Positions 1 to 6,894 of a DNA stretch of 31,253 nucleotides are shown piece by piece. Both the position numbers and the translations under genes were made by a program. The notes below the pieces were generated by a model. The model ran no database searches. It was not told the DNA's origin and saw only the letters and a program-made list of their open reading frames with translations. Numbering within the stretch: position 1 is the stretch's first letter; each line of letters opens with the position of its first letter. Source of the stretch: F23-B02 sp963629425 (GTDB taxonomy: Bacteria; Bacillota; Clostridia; Oscillospirales; Oscillospiraceae); the NCBI GenBank assembly GCA_963629425.1, contig CAVGIU010000007.1, positions 1 to 31,253 of the forward strand, written 5' to 3'.

Positions 1-445
1 TCCTGAAAATAGACTGATCAAACTCCGTTTCCTGTGCCGCATGCAAAAGCAATTTGGCAGCGGGGGAGCACGAGGGGGCAAAGGCCCCGCTCGTAATCAG
101 ATAAATGTACGCAAAGCCCTTGAGATAGGTGTACGGCTCGCCGCACGAGGTGGTTCTGCCCTTTTCGGTAACAAGCTCCGTCCTGTAAATGCGCGCAACC
201 TGATTTTCACTGCGCCAGTCATGGTCGCAGATACCCGTCGCGCCGACGAAAAGCTCGCTCAGCTCGCGGAGCGTCGGTACCGAAAAGCGCTCGAAGTCGC
301 GGTCTACCTCGTTGTCGCACAGCAGTACTCGAAATGTGTAGACCTCCTCGGCGGTGAGCTCGGTCTTTGCAAAAGCGTTTATCGCCTGCAGCTCCTGCGG
401 CGTGCACTCGGAGCCCGACGCCGAGCCGTCCTTAATGATCTTCAT
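1..445 (-). CDS. Prohead protease-like phage protein (partial, 3' end off window)
   Basis: The frame is open from an ATG at 445 to the left window edge, about 148 codons, with GAAGGA about ten bases before the ATG. It overlaps the portal stop by 14 bases, as expected in a phage head operon. The first ~110 residues contain ELTAEEVYTF, LLCDNEVDRDFERF and ELFVGATGICDHDW, a pattern I associate with a family of Clostridia phage proteins encoded just after portal and thought to be prohead maturation proteases. After GEPYTYLKGFAY (near position 105) the sequence becomes Ser/Ala/Pro-rich and I no longer recognise the family. It may be divergent, recombined or broken. The family call comes from memory of motifs plus gene order; the C-terminus is outside the window. 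Confidence 0.55.
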   Translation of the reverse strand, partial: MKIIKDGSASGSECTPQELQAINAFAKTELTAEEVYTFRVLLCDNEVDRDFERFSVPTLRELSELFVGATGICDHDWRSENQVARIYRTELVTEKGRTTSCGEPYTYLKGFAYIYLITSGAFAPSCSPAAKLLLHAAQETEFDQSIFR

Positions 446-1592
446 TCTTGCTTTTTCCTTCTTCCCAATAGATTTTGTCTCTCTGCGCAAGATACAGCGC
501 AGCCTTAGCTTCCTCGACCTCATCCTGAAGATTGATCGTCTCCCATTCGATGCTGAGCGTCGTCGCGTAGCCGTGCATGTTAAGCCACATACGGCATATC
601 TTCTCGATAACGGGCGTCACCGAGCGGCGAATGGCACCCAGCTCGCTGGTCATGAGATCTGCCTGCTGCGCACTCATACGCTCGGTCGTCGACCAGTTCA
701 GTCCCAGCAGAAACGGCGGTATACCGGTTCGCGCGATGAGCTGCTCGAGTATCTGGCGCACGGGCACCTCGCTGTCGAGGATCTGATTGTCCGCGCCGAT
801 AACCTTGATGTCCACATCGCCGACGGCGACAAAGTCGCGCACGGAGCCCGATTTCCCGCTCTGCATGGCCTCCGACCACTGCGAAGCTATCTGCTGCGCC
901 CTCTCCTGAGCCGAAAAGCGGTCAATTGCGTCACCCTGCGGCTTATACACGACCGCAAAGCGCACGTTTCCGGCGCGCTCCCAGTTTTGCCCTATTGATT
1001 GATATATCTTCAGCAGTATTCCGCACAAAAACGGCATACTCCTGAGCATCGAAACGCCGTAGGGCGAATCGGCCTCGGGATTAAACGGCGTAAACAGCAG
1101 AAGATTCTGATACCGGAACGGCACGATGCAGCCCGTGTCGGAAATGCCGCACAGCTCGAAGTCGAGCGGAGTTTTCCCCTCGCGTACCTGCACATCGGCA
1201 ACGTTTCCGCAGATAACGGCGGCAATGTCGCGGCTGCCGTTTACGACGATCTCGCCCACGGCTCTGCCGCAGGTCAGCATTGAATCAAGATACGCCGCCA
1301 AAAAGCATTCAAGCCCTGTTTGACCTCTGCCGACAGGCACGGTGCGCATAAATTCATTCAGCTCCCTTTCCGCTTTTTTGTCCGCGCAGCGGGCCTCGAA
1401 GCCGCCGGTGAGCCTGACGATCTTGAGTATCGCCGCGTCCACCACCGGTACCGCCTCGCGGATCATGCGGTAAAGCCTTGTTTCCGTGCTGCCGAGCGGC
1501 ACATAGCTGTCGATGAGATTGAAGGGATGGGTCTCCGTACTGCGAAGCTGCATCCTCGGCGCCGCCGTCTTTTGTTTTGAAAAAAGTTTCAT
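432..1592 (-). CDS. Phage portal protein
   Basis: Portal proteins form the dodecameric ring at one head vertex through which DNA is packaged and ejected. This 386-residue protein has typical features: an N-terminal region on trapping of a bound chain (LGSTETRLYRMIREAVPVVDAAI), a central PYGVSMLRS segment, and the C-terminal TGIPPFLLGLNWSTTERMSAQQADLMTSELGAIRR, where portals contact the next subunit and the tunnel. I place the start at the ATG at 1592 (MKLFSKQ), four bases after the large-terminase stop, with GGAAAGG ahead of it. The open frame extends 14 codons further upstream but only over the terminase gene. The neighbours (terminases upstream, protease-like gene downstream) follow the standard packaging order. 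It is somewhat shorter than many portals (400-500 residues). Confidence 0.85.
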   Translation of the reverse strand: MKLFSKQKTAAPRMQLRSTETHPFNLIDSYVPLGSTETRLYRMIREAVPVVDAAILKIVRLTGGFEARCADKKAERELNEFMRTVPVGRGQTGLECFLAAYLDSMLTCGRAVGEIVVNGSRDIAAVICGNVADVQVREGKTPLDFELCGISDTGCIVPFRYQNLLLFTPFNPEADSPYGVSMLRSMPFLCGILLKIYQSIGQNWERAGNVRFAVVYKPQGDAIDRFSAQERAQQIASQWSEAMQSGKSGSVRDFVAVGDVDIKVIGADNQILDSEVPVRQILEQLIARTGIPPFLLGLNWSTTERMSAQQADLMTSELGAIRRSVTPVIEKICRMWLNMHGYATTLSIEWETINLQDEVEEAKAALYLAQRDKIYWEEGKSKNEDH

Positions 1593-1596
1593 GTTC

Positions 1597-2835
1597 CTAC
1601 CTTTCCACCCACGCAGCGCCCAATGGCTGCGCAAGTTTTGAAATGCCCGCAGCGAAATAACGGATATCGTCCATCGCGTGGTCGTGCTGCTTTAAGGGCG
1701 CTTCCCTGTCGGACTTGTCGTCCCAGCTGTACTGATAGAACTCGCGCAGCGCGTCGTCGCAGCCGCGGCAGATGCGTATGCGCCCGCTTTTGAGATACGA
1801 TGCCGTCAGCCGTATGCCGCGCAGGACGTCGTTCTCGGCCTTCTCGACCCGAAAGCCCGCGCGGGAGAGCGCCTCTATGAAGCTTGCCGCCGAGGGATCG
1901 ACTATAACGCGCTGCACGGTAACGCCGCCGCACAGCTCGAGCATCGCCGCGACATACTCCTCGTCGGTCTTCTGAATCCCCATTTTGCGCCCGTCATAGT
2001 AATACTCACGCAGGCGGTACCAGCTTTCGCCGCTTTTGCCCCACAGGCCGAAGGAGCTCGGATTTTTCGTGCCGTAGTCGCAGGATACAGCGTATTCGCT
2101 GCATTTCTCCGGAGGCTCGCACAGCATATCCTCGTTGAAGAAGTCATACACCCTGCCCGATGGCAGCACCCACTGTCCGAGAATAAAGCGCCTGTAGAAA
2201 TCACCGCTGTACATTCTTTTATAGCGATCGATTATCTTTTTTGACAGCGAGGGATTATCCTCGAGCGTGAAGTGGATATACAGTGCGCGCCGCTCCTCGG
2301 TTCTCTGTATCCACTCGCGGTAAAACCAGTGCTGCGGACTCTCCGGATTGCAGTTGAACCACAGCTTGCTGCCCGTGACCGAGCATCTTGCACAGGCTTG
2401 CTCGACGAACGATCGCGGCATCAAAACCACCTCGTCGAGCAGCGCTCCCGCCAGCGTCACGCCCTGGATAAGCGCACTTGAGCTCTCATCTTTCCCTCCG
2501 AAAAGATAAAAGCGGTTCTCCCTCCCGCGGTAGCCGATAACGATAACGCCCTTGGAGACGAGATCGCGCACCGAAAAGCCGATATCGCGCAGCACCGGCA
2601 GCAGGTGCTCTATCATATTGCGCCTTATGCTGCTTTTGGCCTTGCCGCATACGCCGAAGCTCTGCCCGTCAAAGCGCCGCATCGCCCAGCAAACGAAGGA
2701 TATGCCCATGCACAGGGTCTTGCCCGAGCGCACCGCGCCGTCGCAGATGACGGCGTCGAGCTCGCGGTATGGCGAGGCATCGCTCCACCAGGACAGCACC
2801 TTGAGTTGAGTGCGCGAGAAAAACTCAAATGTCAT
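1597..2835 (-). CDS. Phage terminase large subunit (PBSX/XtmB-like)
   Basis: This is the DNA-packaging motor: an N-terminal ATPase drives translocation into the prohead and a C-terminal RNase H-fold nuclease cuts the concatemer. From the ATG at 2835 the protein is 412 residues, normal for the family. Visible motifs are the Walker A GAVRSGKT (about residues 33-40), the Walker B GALLDE (about 130-135), a likely coupling motif WFNCNPESP (about 159-167), and acidic nuclease residues in SCDYGTKNPS (Asp about 253), IVDPSAASF (Asp about 313) and HAMDDIRYF (Asp about 389-390). All catalytic motifs appear intact. The start at 2835 overlaps the small terminase by 11 bases; the 16 upstream codons of the open frame lie inside that gene. 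The portal gene follows at once. Confidence 0.93.
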   Translation of the reverse strand: MTFEFFSRTQLKVLSWWSDASPYRELDAVICDGAVRSGKTLCMGISFVCWAMRRFDGQSFGVCGKAKSSIRRNMIEHLLPVLRDIGFSVRDLVSKGVIVIGYRGRENRFYLFGGKDESSSALIQGVTLAGALLDEVVLMPRSFVEQACARCSVTGSKLWFNCNPESPQHWFYREWIQRTEERRALYIHFTLEDNPSLSKKIIDRYKRMYSGDFYRRFILGQWVLPSGRVYDFFNEDMLCEPPEKCSEYAVSCDYGTKNPSSFGLWGKSGESWYRLREYYYDGRKMGIQKTDEEYVAAMLELCGGVTVQRVIVDPSAASFIEALSRAGFRVEKAENDVLRGIRLTASYLKSGRIRICRGCDDALREFYQYSWDDKSDREAPLKQHDHAMDDIRYFAAGISKLAQPLGAAWVER

Positions 2836-3142
2836 TTTCCGTATCGCCCTCCAAAAGCTTTGCCGATTTGTCCAGCGCGGCATAGAAACCGCCTCCGGCA
2901 GCCGACTGTGCCGCGGATTTAAGCTCTATAAGCTCCCTTATGATCGCAAGCTTGTTTACGAACTTCAGCTCCACATCTCCCTTCGGACCGCGTCTTATTT
3001 CGCTCAGCAGCGAAAGATCGAGGTCCTCGATCTTGGCCACATCCTCTGCGCTTAGATAAAGCAGCTTCACAGCGTCGTTCGGTGAGGACGCCGCAAGCCT
3101 TTCGAGAAGCTTATCCGCAGCGGCGGATCTTTTCTTACTCAT
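2825..3142 (-). CDS. Phage terminase small subunit-like protein
   Basis: This is a 105-residue protein at the position where the small terminase, the DNA-recognition partner of the large subunit, is expected. The sequence is weakly conserved, as usual: a basic N-terminus (MSKKRSAAADKLLERLAAS), a segment resembling a helix-turn-helix (LSAEDVAKIEDLDLSLLSEI), then RRGPKGDVELKFVNKLAIIRELIEL, typical of short Clostridia TerS proteins. I choose the ATG at 3142 because GAGAGG lies eight bases upstream; an in-frame GTG at 3151 has no comparable site. The last codons overlap the start of the large subunit. No integrase or early gene lies between this gene and the 6S RNA to its right. The call rests mainly on position, size and the RGPKGDVELK segment. 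Confidence 0.7.
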   Translation of the reverse strand: MSKKRSAAADKLLERLAASSPNDAVKLLYLSAEDVAKIEDLDLSLLSEIRRGPKGDVELKFVNKLAIIRELIELKSAAQSAAGGGFYAALDKSAKLLEGDTENDI

Positions 3143-3180
3143 AAAAATCACCTCTCACCCATAGACTGTTTTCGGGCGAA

Positions 3181-3202
3181 ACTTGTACGTTTGCGTGCAA
3201 GT
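3181..3202. repeat. 22-base dyad upstream of the small terminase
   Basis: The arms at 3181-3189 and 3194-3202 are complementary over nine bases, with one G-U type pair and a four-base loop. It lies about 40 bases before the small-terminase start and beside a terminator. It could be an operator or an RNA hairpin in the phage leader. Its function is not visible from sequence. Confidence 0.5.
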
Positions 3203-3246
3203 AAAAAAATTGCAGCCGAAAAAAATTTTCGACTGCTTGTTTTTTC
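3202..3246. terminator. Bidirectional intrinsic terminator between 6S RNA and phage genes
   Basis: An 11-bp stem (3212-3222 with 3226-3236, one wobble pair) is flanked by T-runs suitable for both strands: seven A's at 3203-3209 for minus-strand transcripts and TTGTTTTTT after 3237 for plus-strand ones. It would insulate the phage packaging genes from transcription arriving from the 6S RNA side. Confidence 0.75.
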
Positions 3247-3289
3247 TTCTATATTTAATTATTTGCTCAAATGCTGCCGCAGGGGTATA

Positions 3290-3317
3290 TAAAAAATCCC
3301 GATGGAAAACCATCGGG
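3290..3317 (-). terminator. Intrinsic terminator of the 6S RNA gene
   Basis: The stem CCCGATGG/CCATCGGG (3298-3305 with 3310-3317) has a four-base loop. On the minus strand it is followed by a run of T (3291-3297). It starts directly after the closing stem of the 6S RNA. Confidence 0.85.
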
Positions 3318-3517
3318 AGTCCCCGCCGTGCCGTTGGGGTTCGGTTATAACCTGCACAAAGTAGCAGGTGGGTCGCCTAAGCTCTGTTTCTCTGCTTCCA
3401 ACGTCCGGCCGAAGCCGGGAGGCCTGCAATCCGCAGATTCAAATCGGCATCCCTTATTAAAAATGTGGGTTTAACGAACCCGAAGTCAATATGACACCGC
3501 GAACACGGCAGGGATAA
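3318..3517 (-). ncRNA. ssrS: 6S RNA (ssrS)
   Basis: 6S RNA mimics an open promoter and sequesters sigma-A RNA polymerase when growth slows. On the minus strand the 5' arm CCCTGCCGTGTTCG (around 3502-3513) pairs with CACGGCGGGG at the 3' end (around 3321-3330). That is the family's closing stem, including the characteristic TGCCGTGTTCG start. Inside are a GGGTTCGTTAAACCC hairpin, a GGCCTCCCGGCTTCGGCCGG segment, and ACCTGCTACTTTGTGCAGGT followed by TATAACC, matching the 3' half of Firmicutes 6S RNAs as I know them. The length is about 200 bases. An intrinsic terminator follows immediately. A possible -10 TATGAT lies at 3534-3539 on the minus strand, with no clear -35. The exact 5' end is uncertain by about ten bases. 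The plus-strand open frame across this region is not a gene. Confidence 0.82.
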
Positions 3518-3540
3518 TGTTTTTCTTTAATTCATCATAC

Positions 3541-3554
3541 TCCGCCTCGGCGGA
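3541..3554. repeat. Perfect 14-base palindrome TCCGCCTCGGCGGA
   Basis: This short perfect dyad lies just upstream of the 6S RNA gene, between its possible -10 box and the nested repeat element. It could be a regulatory site for the 6S promoter or part of the neighbouring repeat element. No function can be assigned. Confidence 0.45.
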
Positions 3555-3578
3555 ACATATGAAGGAGTTTTGCGTCTG

Positions 3579-3849
3579 AAGCATAAGGGGAGCATCCGAG
3601 CTCCGCCTCAGCCAAGATTTTTTGCTCTTTCTCTGCGTTATCGTCCTTGAAATACGTCAGTATTCCTGCGTCCTCTGCCTTGATAAAGAGCAAAAACTCA
3701 ATGGCTGAGGTCTTCGATTTTTAAGCGAGAGATGTGCGTTGCAGGCAAGGCTTTGCGATTGAGGAAGGCTGGCCTTGTGATTGAGCAAAACGAAGCCTGC
3801 GGCGCTCAGATCCGCTTAAAAACGGGGTTCCGATGCTCCCCTTATGCTT
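3579..3849. repeat. Nested inverted-repeat element (MITE-like or structured RNA)
   Basis: The outer arms are a perfect 18-base inverted repeat (3579-3596 and 3832-3849). Inside sit two branches. The first pairs CCTCAGCCA (3606-3614) with TGGCTGAGG (3702-3710) and TTTTTGCTCTTT (3619-3630) with AAAGAGCAAAAA (3685-3696), with AATACGTCAGTATT near its apex. The second pairs TTTTTAAGCG (3718-3727) with CGCTTAAAAA (3813-3822) and GCAGGC (3741-3746) with GCCTGC (3795-3800). The right outer arm touches the stop codon of the DUF1292 gene. There is no convincing reading frame inside. This order of nested stems is what a non-autonomous transposable repeat or a large structured RNA would show. Confidence 0.75.
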
Positions 3850-4133
3850 TACTCTTCGCCTTCCTCGGCCTCGAAGATGGTCATGAACATATTGTGCACC
3901 TCTTCGAGCTTTGCGTCGTCATCGATGGACTCGAACAGCTCGTCGCCGTTTTCATCCTCGGTGACGCTCAGCAGGATAAGGCCGTAATCGGGATCATCCT
4001 CGTCCATGTCCGCCGGCAGAAACGCGGAAAACGTCTCGCCGTTATAGTCTATCGTGTCGAGCAGCTCAAGGTTGAACTCATTGCCGTCGTCATCTATTAT
4101 AGTGATAAAATCATTGCCGAAATCTTCGCTCAT
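3849..4133 (-). CDS. DUF1292 family protein
   Basis: This is a very acidic 94-residue cytosolic protein starting MSEDFGNDFITIIDDDGNEFNLELLDTI. The ITIxDDDGNExxxxxLDTI opening and the later DYGLILLSVTEDENGDELF core are the DUF1292 (YrzB-like) pattern, common in Firmicutes and without a settled function. AGGAGG lies seven bases before the ATG. A TTGATT-N17-TAAAAT promoter lies directly upstream. It is usually found among housekeeping genes; here it stands alone between a 6S RNA and a cell-wall gene. Its stop codon lies at the edge of the nested repeat element, so transcripts would run straight into that structure. Confidence 0.88.
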   Translation of the reverse strand: MSEDFGNDFITIIDDDGNEFNLELLDTIDYNGETFSAFLPADMDEDDPDYGLILLSVTEDENGDELFESIDDDAKLEEVHNMFMTIFEAEEGEE

Positions 4134-4162
4134 GGTGATTCCTCCTGTGTTGTTGTGCTCTC

Positions 4163-4191
4163 ATTTTAACCTACACAGGCCAATAAATCAA
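4163..4191 (-). promoter_or_regulatory. Sigma-A type promoter for the DUF1292 gene
   Basis: On the minus strand TTGATT (4186-4191), a 17-base spacer and TAAAAT (4163-4168) precede the DUF1292 ATG by about 30 bases. The -35 box almost touches the stop codon of the upstream gene, so the two genes are probably separate units. Confidence 0.65.
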
Positions 4192-4194
4192 GAG

Positions 4195-4527
4195 CTATGA
4201 GCTGAAGTCTTCAAGCAGCGACAGCAGCTCCTCGCGCGTTGCGGCTCCGATGCCGCTTTTGAGCTTTTCTCGGTCGACCTTATTGAGCGTCTCGGTCGGA
4301 ATATCCGTCATCGTTGCCGGCGACTCTTCGTCGCCCTCGAACACGGCGACATAGCCCTGCCAGTCGCGCAGACAGTAGGCGGTCTTATTCGCCGCAGCCA
4401 AACTGACATTCTGCCCCGGCGCATTATTATTGCCCGTGTCGCTTATACTTTTTACTGCGGCGCTGCTCATAACAAGAGCCGACAGCGCAAAAACGCACAG
4501 CGTCAGCTTTTTTAATGTATTTTTCAA
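4195..4527 (-). CDS. BofC C-terminal domain-like exported protein
   Basis: This is a small protein of about 110 residues: a basic N-terminus and hydrophobic segment (KLTLCVFALSALVMSSAA) forming a signal peptide or anchor, a short linker, then YCLRDWQGYVAVFEGDEESPATMTDIPTETL and a C-terminal helix region DREKLKSGIGAATREELLSLLEDF. That second half resembles the C-terminal domain of BofC, a forespore intermembrane-space protein that restrains the SpoIVB protease in Bacillus. Many Clostridia carry only this half, and its role there is not established. I prefer the TTG at 4527, eight bases after GGAGAG, over the in-frame GTG at 4536, which is too close to the site. The divergent neighbour is a penicillin-binding protein. 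Confidence 0.65.
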   Translation of the reverse strand: MKNTLKKLTLCVFALSALVMSSAAVKSISDTGNNNAPGQNVSLAAANKTAYCLRDWQGYVAVFEGDEESPATMTDIPTETLNKVDREKLKSGIGAATREELLSLLEDFSS

Positions 4528-4627
4528 TCGCTTCACTCTCCTTTGTCTTTATCATTTCCATATAAAGCGAAAACAAATCGGCCTTACGCAAAACTTTACA
4601 AATTATCCACGCTTACTTGACATAACA

Positions 4628-4636
4628 TGATATAAT
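4628..4636 (+). promoter_or_regulatory. Extended -10 promoter for the penicillin-binding protein gene
   Basis: TGATATAAT matches an extended -10 element (TG-N-TATAAT) about 100 bases before the start codon, in the divergent intergenic region. A TTGACA at 4617-4622 is only eight bases upstream, too close to act as its -35. Confidence 0.5.
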
Positions 4637-4733
4637 AATAATTCAGATAAAATTAGCTTATTACGCCCACTACATATATTACGGCGTTTACTCAGTTTTG
4701 ACACATAACACTCGCAAGGAGGTGTTGACCGGA

Positions 4734-6872
4734 ATGGATATTGCAAGAGAGCCCGCCGCCGAAAAGCGCGGAGGCAAGATCGGCCGTATTTTTGGCATTA
4801 TCGGAACTATCCTGCTCATCGGAGTTGTGACGGGGCTCATTTTCGTGTGCATCTTCGCATTTTATGTGAAGACCTGCATCACCCCGAGCCTTGATATCGA
4901 CCTTAACGATTTCACGCTCAACCAGTCCAGCATTATCTATTACAAAGATTCAAACGGGGATTATCAAAAGCTCACGACCGTAAAGAGCAGCGAAAACCGC
5001 ATCTGGGTCGACGGCGACCAGATACCCCAGCACATGAAGGACGCACTCGTCGCCATCGAGGACAAGCGCTTCTATACGCATAAGGGCGTCGACTGGTTCC
5101 GCACGGCACACGCGGCGCTCAATATGTTCACGGGCGGCTCAACCTTCGGCGGCTCGACGATCACGCAACAGCTTATAAAAAACCTCACCCAGCAGGACGA
5201 TATAACCGTGCAGCGCAAGCTTTTGGAGATATTCCAGGCGCTTGATCTCGAGAAAAATTACGACAAGGAGGAGATCCTTGAGTATTACCTCAACGCCGTT
5301 TACTTCGGCGAGGGCTGCTACGGCGTTCAGACGGCGGCGCAGACCTACTTCGGCAAGGACGCAAAGGATCTTTCCGTAGCCGAGGCCGCATCCATCGTCG
5401 GAATAACGAACCTTCCGACGTATTACGACCCGTTCTACAGCGTTGAGAACAACAAGGAGCGTCAGGAAAACGTCCTGCGCGAGATGTATAAGCAAGGCTA
5501 CCTCACCAAGGTCGAATATGAGGAGGCCGTAAATGAGGAACTTGAGTTTGTCCGCGGCGAAAATTCACCCGACAGCTCCAGCGTCTACTCGTATTATGAG
5601 GAGGTCGTCCTCTCCGATGTCATCGGCGACCTCGCCGAGGCCAAGGGCATCAGCCGCAACGCGGCAAGCCAGCTCGTGCATAACGCCGGCTACGAGATCT
5701 ATGCCTGCATAGACACGGACATTCAGGCAAAGGTCGACGCAGTATACACAAATCTCGAGGAACTGCCGCAGGCCTATAACGGGACAAAGTCGCAGCTTCA
5801 GAGCGCCATCGTCATCATCGATCAGACCACCGGCGAGATCAAGGCACTCTCCGGCGGCACAGGCGAAAAGACCATCAACTACGGTCTGAACAGAGCCACC
5901 GGCACCACGCGCCCGCCCGGATCGTCCATCAAGCCCATCGCGGTCTACGGCCCTGCCGTCGAATACGGCCTCATAAGCCCCTCGACGCTGGTTCTCGACG
6001 CGGACGAAACGCATGTCCAGCTCGCGCACACCTCGTGGTACCCGAAAAACTCGCCGAACACCTATGACGGCATAATCACCATAACCACCGCTCTTCAGAA
6101 ATCGAAAAATACCGTTGCCGCGCAGATCATGGATAAGCTGACTCCGTCGACCTCGCTTGAGTTCCTGCGCTCGCGTCTCGGCGTTACGAGCCTCATCGAC
6201 TCGGACGCTGACTACGCGGCAATGGCCCTCGGCGAGCCGCACTACGGCATCACCGTGCGCGAGATGGCTCAGGCCTACACAGCCCTTGCAAACGACGGCG
6301 TTTTCACCTATTCCCGCACCTACACCATGGTGAAGGATCGCAGCGGCAAGATCATCCTCGATAATCAGCCGCAGACCATCCGGGCTTTCTCACAGGAGAC
6401 GGCGCGCACCATGACCTATATGCTCAACAACGCCGCCACCAACGGCACGGGCTCTGAATCGCGCCTTAGCAACATGCCCGTTGCCGGCAAGACCGGCACT
6501 ACCTCGTCCAACCGTGACCGCTGGTTCTGCGGATATACTCCGTACTACACCTGCGCCGTCTGGACCGGCTACGATACGCCCGAGACCATGGCATTCTCCG
6601 GCAACCCCGCGACGCAGATATGGCAGAAGGTCATGTCCGCCGTCCATGCCGATCTCACTTACAAGGACTTCAACATCTCCTACGGCGGCTCGGCAACAGG
6701 CATCTTCGGCACCCGCGAAGAGCTTGAAGAGCAGGCGCTGACCGAGGAGGAAAAGAAGCAGAAGGAAGAGGAAGAAAAGAAGAAGCAGGAGGAAGAAGAG
6801 AACAAGGACAGCGAGGATAACGCTGACGGTACCGTCGACGATATCTTTGCAAACTTCCGTGACCTCTTCTGA
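4734..6872 (+). CDS. Class A penicillin-binding protein (PBP1A-type)
   Basis: This is a bifunctional peptidoglycan synthase of 712 residues: the N-terminal GT51 glycosyltransferase polymerises lipid II and the transpeptidase domain cross-links. After a cytosolic basic tail there is one membrane anchor (about residues 17-43). Glycosyltransferase motifs are EDKRFYTHKG (from Glu109), GGSTITQQL (139-147) and KEEILEYYLNAVYFGEGCYG. Transpeptidase motifs are SSIK (catalytic Ser397, Lys400), SKN (457-459) and KTG (586-588), all intact. The C-terminus is a highly charged Glu/Lys tract (EEEKKQKEEEEKKK...) followed by a short tail, probably a flexible extracellular tail. The ATG at 4734 follows AAGGAGG by about 12 bases; an upstream in-frame ATG at 4698 has no ribosome site. 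A small gene follows after 22 bases. Confidence 0.95.
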   Translation: MDIAREPAAEKRGGKIGRIFGIIGTILLIGVVTGLIFVCIFAFYVKTCITPSLDIDLNDFTLNQSSIIYYKDSNGDYQKLTTVKSSENRIWVDGDQIPQHMKDALVAIEDKRFYTHKGVDWFRTAHAALNMFTGGSTFGGSTITQQLIKNLTQQDDITVQRKLLEIFQALDLEKNYDKEEILEYYLNAVYFGEGCYGVQTAAQTYFGKDAKDLSVAEAASIVGITNLPTYYDPFYSVENNKERQENVLREMYKQGYLTKVEYEEAVNEELEFVRGENSPDSSSVYSYYEEVVLSDVIGDLAEAKGISRNAASQLVHNAGYEIYACIDTDIQAKVDAVYTNLEELPQAYNGTKSQLQSAIVIIDQTTGEIKALSGGTGEKTINYGLNRATGTTRPPGSSIKPIAVYGPAVEYGLISPSTLVLDADETHVQLAHTSWYPKNSPNTYDGIITITTALQKSKNTVAAQIMDKLTPSTSLEFLRSRLGVTSLIDSDADYAAMALGEPHYGITVREMAQAYTALANDGVFTYSRTYTMVKDRSGKIILDNQPQTIRAFSQETARTMTYMLNNAATNGTGSESRLSNMPVAGKTGTTSSNRDRWFCGYTPYYTCAVWTGYDTPETMAFSGNPATQIWQKVMSAVHADLTYKDFNISYGGSATGIFGTREELEEQALTEEEKKQKEEEEKKKQEEEENKDSEDNADGTVDDIFANFRDLF

Positions 6873-6894
6873 TGAAGCAAAAGGAGGAATCACA

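Noticed and set aside
3436..3445. GATTCAAATC, resembling a tRNA T-loop
   Set aside because: No acceptor, anticodon or D stems could be fitted around it; it is part of the 6S RNA on the opposite strand.
3271..3474. Plus-strand reading frame of 67 codons
   Set aside because: It lies across the 6S RNA and its terminator, has no ribosome site, and its sequence is explained by RNA stems on the other strand.
4617..4622. TTGACA as -35 box for the penicillin-binding protein gene
   Set aside because: Only eight bases separate it from TATAAT. The extended -10 (TG-N-TATAAT) is the better explanation.
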